A DNA stretch of 64,000 nucleotides. Source: Candidatus Jettenia sp. AMX2 (GTDB lineage Bacteria > Planctomycetota > Brocadiia > Brocadiales > Brocadiaceae). Below the pieces are notes generated by a model. It searched no databases. It was not told where the DNA came from and saw only the letters and a list, made by a program, of their open reading frames with translations. A program made the translations under genes and the position numbers. Shown piece by piece: positions 29,900 through 37,811 of the stretch. The DNA is taken from contig CP129469.1 of the NCBI GenBank assembly GCA_030583665.1, positions 1,789,043-1,853,042 on the forward strand, written 5' to 3'. The number at the start of each line of letters is the position of its first letter. Within the stretch, counting starts at the first letter, position 1.

Positions 29900-29929
29900 G
29901 CTATCTCCGAATGCGAAGAAATCTCAAAT

Positions 29930-30640
29930 CTATTCTTTCTCATTTTTTTTCTGTATCATTTCGTTATTCGTTGATTTCCTGAATTTTTTATAAATTTTTG
30001 GCGAAAAGGAAATAAGTATCAGGAGTGAACTGGCAATGGCCAGGTTAATAAATGCCTTCCTTCCGCTTCCGGTTATGCCTTTCAGGAGTGCATCTGCAAA
30101 ATAGGTGTAAATAAAAGTACCTGGCAACATCCCCAGGGCAGATCCCAGCAAATAATCACGATATTTTATCCTGGAAAGGCCTGACCCGAAATTAAGACCG
30201 TTAAACGGAATCAGGGGAATCAGTCTGAGTGTGAAGATAAACTGAAAACCATGTTCAGCTACCTTTTCATCAAGAGATTCCACCCGCCCCTTCATAAACC
30301 GTGAAACGAAATCCCTGCCAAAATACCGAGCCATGAAAAATGCAAGGGTGGCGCCAAGGTTTGAAGCAATGATATTGTAAAGAGTACCCCACGCTACACC
30401 GAATATTGCGCCGCCTCCCAGTGTCAGGAGCGAACCAGGAATGGCAACCACGCATCCGACACCATAAATAAGGATAAAGCCAAGAGGCCCCCACCAACGC
30501 CCTCTCAGTTGTTCAAGAAGGCTTACGAGGGTATCTTTTCTGGTATATTCCGACAGGGCGGTATATCTTGTGGCAAAGAATGTACCCCCGATAATACTTA
30601 TCAGAATGATAAATTTTATGACCGGTTTGCTGTCTTTCAA
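29930..30640 (-). CDS. TVP38/TMEM64 (DedA-like) family membrane protein
   Basis: 236 residues with five or six hydrophobic helices. GFILIYGVGCVVAIPGSLLTLGGGAIFG (the reentrant loop region), NLGATLAFFMARYFGRDFV and LRLIPLIPFNGLNFGSGLS are the diagnostic blocks of the VTT/SNARE-associated domain. Members are implicated in lipid scrambling or membrane transport in other organisms; the role here is unknown. The C-terminus is basic (KKFRKSTNNEMIQKKNEK), likely cytosolic. Ends 30 bases before the GH15 start. Confidence 0.88.
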   Translation of the reverse strand: MKDSKPVIKFIILISIIGGTFFATRYTALSEYTRKDTLVSLLEQLRGRWWGPLGFILIYGVGCVVAIPGSLLTLGGGAIFGVAWGTLYNIIASNLGATLAFFMARYFGRDFVSRFMKGRVESLDEKVAEHGFQFIFTLRLIPLIPFNGLNFGSGLSRIKYRDYLLGSALGMLPGTFIYTYFADALLKGITGSGRKAFINLAIASSLLILISFSPKIYKKFRKSTNNEMIQKKNEKE

Positions 30641-30776
30641 TTCACACCCCCCCGCTCAAAGGCATAATAAATCATAGCATAATGGGGACACTTTTTATCA
30701 TATCGCGCGATCTGCCTCCCCCGGGTAACATTGCATTCATATAACATCATTTATCGTGTTCGTGTCAAGATAAAAT

Positions 30777-31466
30777 TCAGGCCTTTGAAAACAAACGGAA
30801 ATGAGGCAGTGCATGCTTCGATACATAGGAGGCAAGCAGGAAGAGATTTCTGAGGGATGTCTTCATGATGCCGTTTTTTTCCCATCTTCTTACCGATGAA
30901 GAAATTTTTTTATTCACAATTACTATTTTATATTTCTTTCTGAGGCGCCATACCAAATCGAGGTCTTCGCAGACATCCATCTCCCGGAACCCCCCCATTT
31001 CGGCAAATACAGACCTCTTGAGAAACAGTCCCTGATCTCCATACGGTAATTGAAACACCCTTGACCGGAGGTTTATTCCTATCTCCAGTAACCGGTAAGG
31101 AAATCTATCTGATAATAAATGGATTTGAAAGGCGCCGCCTCCAGTTTGGTCATTTTTCAGAATATTCCGGATAGTCAAAACAGCTTCTTTCGCAATAATA
31201 CCATCTGCATGGAGAAAAAGAAGGATTTCTCCGTGAGCATACAATGCGCCTCTGTTCATCTGAACACCGCGGCCTTTTGGTGAAGAGAGTACTTTCACTT
31301 CCGGGAATTGTCTGGCAATTTCCACTGTTTTGTCCGTACTACCGCCGTCGGAGATTATTATTTCAGTGTCCGGTATCCCTATAATACATTCAAGGCATCT
31401 CTTTATGGTCTTTTCTTCATTCAGTGTCGGGATGATTACCGATAATTCTTTTTTCTTCATCAGCAA
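30777..31466 (-). CDS. family 2 glycosyltransferase (TIGR04283-like)
   Basis: 229 residues with a GT-A fold: SVIIPTLNEEKTIKRCLECI, ISDGGSTDKTVEIARQF (nucleotide sugar binding), SPKGRGVQMNRGALYAHGEILLFLHAD (DXD-like HAD) and MDVCEDLDLVWRLRK (catalytic ED). GRGVQMNRGA and the short length fit TIGR04283, a family found with arsenosugar or lipid-sugar genes. Two starts two codons apart (MLM) cannot be separated. There is no C-terminal membrane helix. No partner genes that reveal its substrate are adjacent. Confidence 0.85.
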   Translation of the reverse strand: MLMKKKELSVIIPTLNEEKTIKRCLECIIGIPDTEIIISDGGSTDKTVEIARQFPEVKVLSSPKGRGVQMNRGALYAHGEILLFLHADGIIAKEAVLTIRNILKNDQTGGGAFQIHLLSDRFPYRLLEIGINLRSRVFQLPYGDQGLFLKRSVFAEMGGFREMDVCEDLDLVWRLRKKYKIVIVNKKISSSVRRWEKNGIMKTSLRNLFLLASYVSKHALPHFRLFSKA

Positions 31467-31763
31467 ATTATTTCACCCACAAGGGGTTGTTCGTTTGTTG
31501 TTATCCTCTGAATCATTTTACCCTTTTCTTGTCCGATGGCCCCTAACCCGAACGAGTCGGAAGAGTGCTAAAAGTTAGGTAGTATGAAAACCTTCTCCAA
31601 AGCCTAACGTAAAGCGGAATTCCAGACTCCACAAAAAGTATTTTTGCTGAAAATGTCAAAATGTACCTCTGAATATACTTTACAATTACATGAGGCTTCT
31701 CCGGCAGCATCATGTAATTTTTATCTATTAGCCCCATAGGGAAACCATGATTATGGTTTTAAC
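31467..31763. other. gene-free spacer upstream of the glycosyltransferase
   Basis: No convincing ORF, RNA or repeat seen. Presumably carries the promoter of the minus-strand glycosyltransferase. Confidence 0.35.
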
Positions 31764-31969
31764 TTTTTTAATCCCGAAGGGATGTCATGATTATAGTAAA
31801 AGATACAAAACATAGGTTAAACCCCGAAGGGGTGACAAAGAATACAGATTCTTCATGCTATCCCTTCGGAATTACCGTTGTTTTATGCCACCCCTTCGGG
31901 GTTGTTAATCTATGGGTTATGTATTAGCTATAATCATTTCACCCCTTCGGGGTTACCTCATATTTACCC
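31764..31969. repeat. CCCCTTCGGGG hairpin repeat block, copy 2
   Basis: Direct repeat of 13028-13184 with about 60 extra bases (31900-31955) that add another CCCCTTCGGGG. Several hairpins; no ORF. Confidence 0.75.
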
Positions 31970-32102
31970 GCAGGTCAGGAATGGGATTTGATTAGTTGCT
32001 ACAAGCATATGACTTATAGTTCTTAAGGCTTTTAAAACTCAATTTTATAACCCCTCGCTTTTCAATAACTTACCGGCTTGTGGATTAGGATAAGTTACTA
32101 CG

Positions 32103-32144
32103 CCTTTCCCAAGACCGCGCTTGGGAAAGGTGGCCCTAAAGGGC
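32103..32144. repeat. two adjacent hairpins
   Basis: CCTTTCCCAAG (32103-32113) pairs perfectly with CTTGGGAAAGG (32120-32130). A small second stem GCCCT/AGGGC follows at 32133-32144. No T-run. The rest of 31970-32500 shows nothing I recognise. Confidence 0.5.
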
Positions 32145-32501
32145 AGTAAAAATGTATCCCTATATCTTACTGTTAATATTCATTACATTTTTTATAAAGT
32201 CCATCCTTACAGGGAACGTAACATGGGTCTGATTACCTGTGGATGTAAGTATATTCTTTATCCTGATTATCATCAATATCTTTTTTAACATAACACTAAA
32301 CCAATATACCATTTACTGTTATAGCCAAAAGCTTCTGCTTTTCAAAAAATACCCGCCAACTCCCTGATGTTTATTGGATTAAGCAGCGAAAACCCGGCTT
32401 GTTTGGCTATAGATAATCATTGATATGTTTTATTCTTCTGGCAAGCGTAATCTCCGGGAGGTAGTGATGTCCTTCGCCTGCACATTACAGAAAAAGATAG
32501 C

Positions 32502-32816
32502 ATGGAATGTCTCTCGTTTTCGTCAGCGGTCTTTATTGTTTATTATCGTCAGCGATTCATTAACTTTTCCGTTGCTGCAAGATTTGCACTGATTGCTGTG
32601 GCGGCGGGAATTTCAGGAGCCTTACTGGCTCACAAGGTAAGCTCCTGGTTTCTTTTGTTTGGATATGGTCTTATGATGTTTGGTGTTGCTTGTCTTCTCT
32701 TCTGTCTGAAGCAAAACACCTCTGACCATTCACCAAAGGTTGATATGTTTTCAATTTTTAGGAATCCCTCAGTGTCTATAATAGTTGGACATTTTCCTTG
32801 TAATAGTTTAGTGTAG
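32502..32816 (+). pseudogene. TSUP (TauE/SafE) permease fragment cut by IS3
   Basis: VYYRQRFINFSVAARFALIA, GISGALLAHKVSSWFLLFG and MMFGVACLLFCL resemble the middle of TSUP sulfite/sulfonate-type permeases. Homology begins abruptly, so the 5' part is gone as well. The frame runs into the IS3 end at about 32771; residues after that are IS sequence. I could not see the other half beyond 34360. Confidence 0.5.
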
Positions 32817-32835
32817 GGCAAGGAGGAAAACAACT

Positions 32836-33324
32836 ATGAAAAATAATGAGAAAAGCAAAGAAAATACTTTACAAGCGTTGGTGGAACCGGAGAGAGCCCG
32901 TAGGGCGAACGGAGGTTCCACCAACGCTCCTGCTGGCAATTGTGTCCCCGACCCAGAGGTGTCAGAAAAAGCAGCAAGACGTAAGTTTACTGCACAGTAT
33001 AAGATTCGCATCCTTCGGGAGGCCGATGCCTGCACAAATCTCGGGCAGATTGGAGCACTCTTGAGAAGGGAAGGTCTTTATTCGTCTAATCTCACTACCT
33101 GGCGCCGTCAACTGGAACGTGGCACCCTGGAGGCGCTTTCTCCAAAACGACGCGGACCAAAGGAGAAAAAATCTGATCCGGCAGCACGACGTATCAAAGA
33201 ACTTGAATGCGAAATTAATTCTCTTCAGCAAAGGCTCAAACAGGCTGAAACCATTATCGAGATTCAAAAAAAAATCTCAGAAATGTTGAATATCCATTCC
33301 ACTCTGATAGGAGAAAACAGATGA
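32836..33324 (+). CDS. IS3-family transposase OrfA (helix-turn-helix)
   Basis: 162 residues. FTAQYKIRILREADACTNLG starts the DNA-binding helix-turn-helix; LYSSNLTTWRRQ is its recognition part. A leucine-zipper-like coiled coil (RRIKELECEINSLQQRLKQAE) follows. Strong ribosome site AGGAGG at 32820. The first 45 residues are not conserved and are encoded by a perfect DNA hairpin (32874-32928), so the conserved protein may begin near VSEKAARRKF. Overlaps orfB by four bases (ATGA), so OrfB is probably made by coupling instead of the slippery-sequence frameshift usual in IS3. Confidence 0.85.
   Translation: MKNNEKSKENTLQALVEPERARRANGGSTNAPAGNCVPDPEVSEKAARRKFTAQYKIRILREADACTNLGQIGALLRREGLYSSNLTTWRRQLERGTLEALSPKRRGPKEKKSDPAARRIKELECEINSLQQRLKQAETIIEIQKKISEMLNIHSTLIGENR
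32874..32928. repeat. 15-bp perfect hairpin inside the 5' end of orfA
   Basis: AGCGTTGGTGGAACC (32874-32888) pairs with GGTTCCACCAACGCT (32914-32928) around a 25-base loop. It lies 40 bases after the orfA start and would fold in the mRNA, possibly restraining translation. Confidence 0.75.
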
Positions 33325-34316
33325 TGCTTGCCGTTGAATCACTTGCCAAAGAGATTCGTATGAAAAATGCCTGTGAAACGTTGGGCATCCCACGGGCAAG
33401 TTATTACTACTACCAGAAAAATATTCAGCAAAGGCGTATCACGGTAAAACCACCTCTGGCATTGTCTCCCACGGAGGAACACATCATACTTGATACCTTA
33501 CACTCTGAGCGTTTTTGTGATAAGTCTCCCCGGCAAGTATATACAACCCTCCTGGATGAAGGGGTCTATCTGTGTTCTGTAAGAACTCTGTATCGTCTCC
33601 TGGAAAAACACCACGAGGTAAGGGAACGAAGAAACCTGTTACGTCACCCCGTATATCAGAAACCTGAACTCCTGGCAACTGCCCCCAATCAGGTATGGTC
33701 CTGGGATATCACAAAACTGAAAGGGCCAACAAAATGGAGTTATTTTTATCTCTATGTGATCCTTGACATCTTCAGTCGCTATGTGGTCGGCTGGATGGTT
33801 GCACACAGGGAACAAGCGGCTCTGGCTGAAAGGTTGATACGTGAGACTGCCAACAAACAGGGTATTCAACCTGGACAACTGATTATTCATGCTGACCGGG
33901 GATCAAGTATGACTTCTAAACCAGTTGCCTTTCTGCTCTCTGACCTGGGGATTACAAAAAGCCACTCCAGGCCTTACGTCAGTAATGATAATCCCTATTC
34001 TGAATCACAGTTTAAAACCCTTAAGTATCATCCTGAATTCCCTGGATTTTTTACCTCTATTGAATCTTCCAGAATATTCTGTAAGAATTTCTTTCTCTGG
34101 TACAATACGGAACACTATCATTCAGGCATCGGACTCTTTACTCCCGAATCTGTTCATTATGGACGTACAGATCATATTGTGAAAGAACGAAGCCGTGTGT
34201 TAAAGACCGCTTTTAAAAAACATCCGGAACGGTTCAAGGGAAAAGTACCTGAACCTCCACGTTTACCACAGGCTGCATGGATTAATCAACCAAAACGGGA
34301 AAATACACTATCATGA
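33321..34316 (+). CDS. IS3-family transposase OrfB (DDE integrase)
   Basis: 331 residues. N-terminal HTH_21 region (ACETLGIPRASYYYYQK), then the rve/DDE catalytic core: first Asp in WSWDITKLKG, second Asp in HADRGSSMTS, Glu in NPYSESQFKTLKY with the expected 35-residue spacing between the last two. GIGLFTPESVHYGR is the usual C-terminal block. All catalytic residues are intact, so the element could still move. Translationally coupled to orfA. Confidence 0.92.
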   Translation: MMLAVESLAKEIRMKNACETLGIPRASYYYYQKNIQQRRITVKPPLALSPTEEHIILDTLHSERFCDKSPRQVYTTLLDEGVYLCSVRTLYRLLEKHHEVRERRNLLRHPVYQKPELLATAPNQVWSWDITKLKGPTKWSYFYLYVILDIFSRYVVGWMVAHREQAALAERLIRETANKQGIQPGQLIIHADRGSSMTSKPVAFLLSDLGITKSHSRPYVSNDNPYSESQFKTLKYHPEFPGFFTSIESSRIFCKNFFLWYNTEHYHSGIGLFTPESVHYGRTDHIVKERSRVLKTAFKKHPERFKGKVPEPPRLPQAAWINQPKRENTLS

Positions 34317-34466
34317 GAGTCTAAATTCTTTAAAAAAATGTCTAATTTTCATTGACACATTCCGAATCAATATCAACAAAGTCTTCCAATCTTGGTGTGT
34401 AAGACTACTTATATTATCTTTATAATCTTTTTCATCTATTATCATGTTACTAATTCGTCCCTTTGT

Positions 34467-34540
34467 GCATAACGGCCAAGCTCATTGGCGGGGATGGAGC
34501 GCAGCGGAATCGCCAATCCGGGTTGATGCGGTTGTTAGGT
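34467..34540 (-). other. attC-like cassette recombination site 1
   Basis: GCATAAC (34467) and GTTAGGT (34534) are inverted core sites; between them CATTGGCG pairs with CGCCAATCC and the loop carries GGAGCGCAGCGGAATC. It follows the stop of the nuclease-like gene at 34589. Left limit of the array. Confidence 0.75.
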
Positions 34541-34588
34541 TGAGTTTTTCTTTCTTTATAACCATGGACAAGCACCAGGCCTTACTTC

Positions 34589-35443
34589 CTAGAAATCCTC
34601 AAATGTCACCCACCCGATACGCTGTTGCAAAGCAGCCCAGTTCGTCTCGTTACGATGAGGCAAGTCTCGCTCCAATGCATTAGGATTGTTCCTATATTCT
34701 TGCATAAGCCATCCATAGAGCCGTGAACTGGGATATTTCTTGAAACTCATCGGAGTAAGAAGAGAAAAAAAGCTTCTCTCAGGGTCTCTGCTTTCTAATA
34801 CCGAACCGGGCAGCGAAGTTTTGTCCAACATTACATCAATATTTCGTGCAATCTGATTCCGAAAATTGTCGAACGAGATTGAGCAGGACACATCGGAAAG
34901 AACCTTTGCCTCTATCAACCAAGCGAACCCATTCTTGACATTAAGAAACATTGCGTCAACGTGCGTTGCCCCTTCAAGAGTTTTTTTGTTATCTCGTGCA
35001 GCTGCGTCCAGAACATAGGGGATAATTTGACGACGTTTTAAGTTTGCCCGTAACCAATTCACATAACTTTGAGCAGACGGAAGACATGCCTCAAAGTAAA
35101 GCCGAAGATCGCCATCCAAGCATTCATCCCAACTATCCAATCCATGAATCGGCGGGTTCGATCCAAATGCCTTGGCTAGTAATTGTGTAAGCATTCTTGT
35201 ACGTGATGGATGATCGAATACGTTCTTAGTCGCAGTAATCGTCCAGAATCTCTCATCCTTTTCGATTTGCCGAGGAGTTTTTGCCGCCGTAAGCGGAATA
35301 CCCGCCATATCCTGATGATCGTCCATGAATTTATGATAACGACATGCACTTCTTTGGTAGTAGTCAATCTGCCCATCGACATCAGCGATGAAGTGGGGCT
35401 TAAGCTCCTCGGTAGTAAAGGGAAGATATGCCTTATCAATCAT
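34589..35443 (-). CDS. cassette protein, possible PD-(D/E)XK nuclease
   Basis: 284 residues, no family recognised with confidence. THVDAMFLNVKN, followed by AWLIEAKVLSDVSC, looks like the D...ExK core of PD-(D/E)XK nucleases (Asp in VDAMF, Glu and Lys in IEAK), a fold used by restriction and defence enzymes. The rest is soluble alpha/beta with many aromatics. Minus strand, with an attC-like site 49 bases after the stop, so it is a single-gene integron cassette. ATG 35443 has AAAGAAAGA upstream, a weak ribosome site. Confidence 0.6.
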   Translation of the reverse strand: MIDKAYLPFTTEELKPHFIADVDGQIDYYQRSACRYHKFMDDHQDMAGIPLTAAKTPRQIEKDERFWTITATKNVFDHPSRTRMLTQLLAKAFGSNPPIHGLDSWDECLDGDLRLYFEACLPSAQSYVNWLRANLKRRQIIPYVLDAAARDNKKTLEGATHVDAMFLNVKNGFAWLIEAKVLSDVSCSISFDNFRNQIARNIDVMLDKTSLPGSVLESRDPERSFFSLLTPMSFKKYPSSRLYGWLMQEYRNNPNALERDLPHRNETNWAALQQRIGWVTFEDF

Positions 35444-35475
35444 GTCTTTCTTTTATCTATTTTCGCAGCGCTCCA

Positions 35476-35542
35476 CATGAACCGCGGCTTGCCTGGAGCG
35501 CAGCGGAAGGGTAAGCAGTCGGGCTCGATATCGTTGTTAGAG
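35476..35542 (-). other. attC-like site 2
   Basis: CATGAAC and GTTAGAG cores with a GGAGCGCAGCGGAAGG loop like that of site 1. GTTAG overlaps the stop codon of the gene at 35537. Confidence 0.6.
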
Positions 35543-36073
35543 CAAACCATGTATATGAGCCTCCGCTTTGAGCATCCAAAGTGTCTCATATCCACCAATT
35601 GATTCATAGGTGAAGACTTGCCCATCTTTACCAGAAAGATCAATGGTCTTGTTTCCTACTCGATACTGTGTCTCATATTTCTTGTTACGGATTGACCACA
35701 CTGGAGCCGCTGTTCCGTGCGCGAAGCAACACCGAAGCATATAGCTCAGAGCTGCTAAGTTCTCTGTTCTGCTGCGCATTGGATTGAGGTCCTTTGTCGA
35801 AATCGCACTATGTTCACGAATGGCTTCCCAGAGGGTAATAGCCGCAGCGCCAAAGACGATAGAAATGTTGTTTTCTGATGCGAGTCTGAGATCATCGTAA
35901 CTGTGGAACTCGCCACCGGAAAGGCTGACGTAATTGTGCGGATCTTGGATTATGAGATCGATATCGAATTCGTCTTTGGCAATCGGATGCACATCTAAAA
36001 AATGCCACAATTTGATCGCAAACGACAGTTGCAGAAACGCCGTCTCGATGTGTTTGTGATGGGGTGCGTTCAT
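35537..36073 (-). CDS. cassette protein of unknown function
   Basis: 178 residues; I do not recognise the family. Begins MNAPHHKHIETAFLQLSFAI. Helical N-terminal half; GAAAITLWEAIREH and LAALSYMLRCCFAHGTAAPVW suggest a helical bundle with a conserved-looking R-x2-FAHG motif. No signal peptide or membrane helix. The stop codon lies in the attC core, which is common in integron cassettes. It lies 45 bases downstream of the glycine-zipper gene with no attC between them, so the two probably share a cassette. Confidence 0.6.
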   Translation of the reverse strand: MNAPHHKHIETAFLQLSFAIKLWHFLDVHPIAKDEFDIDLIIQDPHNYVSLSGGEFHSYDDLRLASENNISIVFGAAAITLWEAIREHSAISTKDLNPMRSRTENLAALSYMLRCCFAHGTAAPVWSIRNKKYETQYRVGNKTIDLSGKDGQVFTYESIGGYETLWMLKAEAHIHGLL

Positions 36074-36118
36074 TGGCTATGTTTATTAAGTCTTGCCCCA
36101 ATTGCCTCAATCCTTCGG

Positions 36119-36658
36119 CTAGTCCTTGAGAGCTTCAGATATCTTGGCGCCAACAGCCCCAGCAACAGCACCGACAACAATGGCGGCTGCCACTGCGCCG
36201 GCGCCTACGCCTCCGGCTACGACTCCAGCAGCTCCCGCTGCCCCTGAGAGTACGGCACCGACAGCTGCCCCAAGAGTAGCACCTTCGGTTGCAGTGTTGC
36301 GACTCGACTTCGAACCCGGTGCCTTTGGGGAAAAACGGTAACTTTCGTAATTGTCGACTGCACGTTTCAGTGCCGTACGGTCTATGCCTTCAACGAAAGG
36401 GTGGTGAAGAGGATCATCGCCGAAGCAAGGACCCCAATCGGGGTTTGCTTCCTTTAACTTCGGTCCGTCGTCGACAATAACGACATCATGTCCAAGCTCA
36501 GGAATTGACAAGTTGTTCAGGAAATCCTGGAGGCTCTTCAGGTCTTTGACTTGTACAGCCTTTTGCTGCGTCTCTGGGGATAGGAGCTTCTCGAGACTCT
36601 CCTTGCTCAAGTAGCGGTCTAATTGAAGTTTTTTTGCCAACTCTGATTGAATTGTCAT
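36119..36658 (-). CDS. glycine-zipper hydrophobic-tail protein (cassette)
   Basis: 179 residues from ATG 36658 (GGAGGT seven bases upstream; the open frame extends eight codons further to 36682). The N-terminal 110 residues are polar (LDRYLSKESLEKLLSPETQ and DVVIVDDGPKLKEANPDWGP). The last 55 are a long Gly/Ala/Val zipper (GAAVGAVLSGAAGAAGVVAG and on) that would insert into or span membrane, ending KISEALKD. Glycine zippers occur in pore-forming bacteriocins, effectors and some channels. The role is unknown. A duplicated promoter-bearing segment lies upstream. Confidence 0.65.
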   Translation of the reverse strand: MTIQSELAKKLQLDRYLSKESLEKLLSPETQQKAVQVKDLKSLQDFLNNLSIPELGHDVVIVDDGPKLKEANPDWGPCFGDDPLHHPFVEGIDRTALKRAVDNYESYRFSPKAPGSKSSRNTATEGATLGAAVGAVLSGAAGAAGVVAGGVGAGAVAAAIVVGAVAGAVGAKISEALKD

Positions 36659-36699
36659 CACATACCTCCTCCGGTTACACAAGTGAATATCACTTAATT

Positions 36700-36834
36700 G
36701 CCTAACATTAAATATTTTATCCGTAGTTGAGCAGAATGAAAAAAACGTACCTGCTTTGTCTGAATTTGCGAAAAAAGAAAGAAGCTTATAATTCCCTCTT
36801 TGCTAGCTCAATTACAGATAAAATACCGTTTAAC
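36700..36834 (-). other. attC-like site 3 (long type, copy 1 of 3)
   Basis: GCCTAAC and GTTTAAC ends enclose arms TATTTTATC and GATAAAATAC. Nearly the same 135 bp occur at 41474-41607, and its left half at 57178-57254. In each case it lies upstream of a minus-strand start codon. Confidence 0.55.
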
Positions 36835-36956
36835 GAAGCCGCTATCCCCGCACTATGGGGATTCAATCATACGGCTTGTATGTAAAATACTGTTTACTGA
36901 TAACTTATTATACGGCTATTTGGGCATATAATAAAGTTCTCGAACATTTCTCCGGT

Positions 36957-36986
36957 ACTATACCTTAAACTACTAAAACATTTCAA
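36957..36986 (-). promoter_or_regulatory. promoter-like sequence in gene-free cassette, copy 1
   Basis: TTGAAA (36986-36981), 18-base spacer, TATAGT (36962-36957), pointing at the glycine-zipper gene about 290 bases away. The second copy has TATATT. Confidence 0.4.
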
Positions 36987-37065
36987 TATCTTTTTCTTGA
37001 AGCAGAACAAATGGGACAAGCATCTGTTCCATATGTTTTGGTCAAGAGACTTACGTGAGTATCCC

Positions 37066-37112
37066 GGTTAACGACGCGTATAAAACGCGCACTTTTGATG
37101 CGCTGGTTAGAG
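37066..37112 (-). other. attC-like site 4 (short, copy 1)
   Basis: GGTTAAC and GTTAGAG with 33 bases between; arms ACGACGCGTAT and ATGCGCTGG pair imperfectly. Identical in position and nearly in sequence to 41843-41889. Confidence 0.65.
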
Positions 37113-37442
37113 GTCATATTCTATTTTCCATTGAGCGCCTGGATTGCGCTCCAATTGTTCAGATATACGGAGAAATCCCGTCCCGTGTCCGAGTAATGTC
37201 CTTGCGCAATTGCCAGTTGATCGTGCCGTTTCAAACCCCGGGTCTCCCAGCATCGCTTCTTCTCCGTCACCCAGATGCCTCAACAAACCGATCTTTAGTG
37301 GACTATTCCCATGTATGGATACAGATATCCGAGTCGGACTCCCCCCTTTTGCGTAAATGTGATGACTTCCCTTCGTTCTTCGCAACTCCCAGCCCTTTTT
37401 CTCAAGCAGCTTTGCAAAGTCCTTCCCTGAAATGGCTTTCAT
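37107..37442 (-). pseudogene. hicA: HicA toxin fused out of frame to a duplicated segment
   Basis: HicA is an mRNA interferase. Residues 1 to about 57 are HicA: SGKDFAKLLEKKGWELRRTK, GSHHIYAKGG with the catalytic His, and SPLKIGLLRHL. At about 37275 the reading frame crosses into the 576-bp duplication, so the last ten or so native residues are replaced by about 54 foreign ones (GDGEEAMLGDPGFETARS...). These are the tail of the 41898 gene read in the wrong frame. The catalytic part survives, so toxicity may persist or be reduced. ATG overlaps the hicB stop by four bases. Confidence 0.8.
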
Positions 37443-37642
37443 ACCGCAATCTCCAGAACCCTATCCTTCTCTGTTATCTCGACGTCTTTTATGTCCACGG
37501 ACAAGCAACCCTCCACAGCCTCGTAGATGTTGCTGAGAAGTTCTTCGAACGTCTCACCTTGAGTGGCACAACCTGGAATGGAAGGAACTTCGGCCCAATA
37601 GCCTCCTTCTTCCGCTTCATGAACAATTACTTTGAGTTTCAT
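37439..37642 (-). CDS. hicB: HicB antitoxin
   Basis: Neutralises HicA and usually represses its own operon. 67 residues with the HicB RNase-H-like fold: [40 protein letters not shown]. The separate C-terminal DNA-binding domain of long HicBs is absent, which is normal for the short class. GAGGAGA lies five bases before ATG 37642. Order is hicB then hicA, with ATGA coupling. A complete TA cassette before the hicA end was replaced; it follows the attC of the MFS-ChrB cassette. Confidence 0.88.
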   Translation of the reverse strand: MKLKVIVHEAEEGGYWAEVPSIPGCATQGETFEELLSNIYEAVEGCLSVDIKDVEITEKDRVLEIAV

Positions 37643-37671
37643 AAAATCTCCTCGCTCGTGTTTTCAAGAGC

Positions 37672-37800
37672 ACATAACGGTTTGCGTTACCTGCGTGTGG
37701 GCGGGCGTGGACAATGCTTGGGAGCAGGAAAAACTCGAAGCGAGGAAAATGCTCGAAAATGCCGCAGAATCCCACACGTCAGGTGCACGCTTTGTTAGGC
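37672..37800 (-). other. attC-like site 5
   Basis: ACATAAC (37672) and GTTAGGC (37794). Long arms: GTTTGCGTTACCTGCGTGTG opposes CACACGTCAGGTGCACGC. 129 bp, 12 bases from the ChrB-like stop. Confidence 0.8.
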
Positions 37801-37811
37801 GCTGTTTGACC

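Larger units (their letters stand above)
32771..34360 (+). mobile_element. IS3-family insertion sequence
   Basis: About 1.59 kb with orfA and orfB. Imperfect terminal inverted repeats: the left end begins AGTGTCTATAATAGTTGGAC, and the right end, read inward, begins TGTGTCAATG with TTAGACATTTT inside. It interrupts a TSUP permease remnant and lies just left of the first attC-like site. I did not find a clear target duplication. Confidence 0.85.
36700..37275. repeat. 576-bp direct duplication, copy 1
   Basis: About 95% identical to 41474-42052. It comprises a long attC-like site, a gene-free stretch with a promoter-like sequence, a short attC and the 3' end of a gene. The right boundary cuts into hicA here and is native in the other copy. 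Confidence 0.85.

Noticed and set aside
37055..37798. A 247-codon plus-strand frame across hicAB
   Set aside because: It is the antisense of hicB, hicA and attC sites. Both minus-strand genes have family matches and a ribosome site; this frame has neither.
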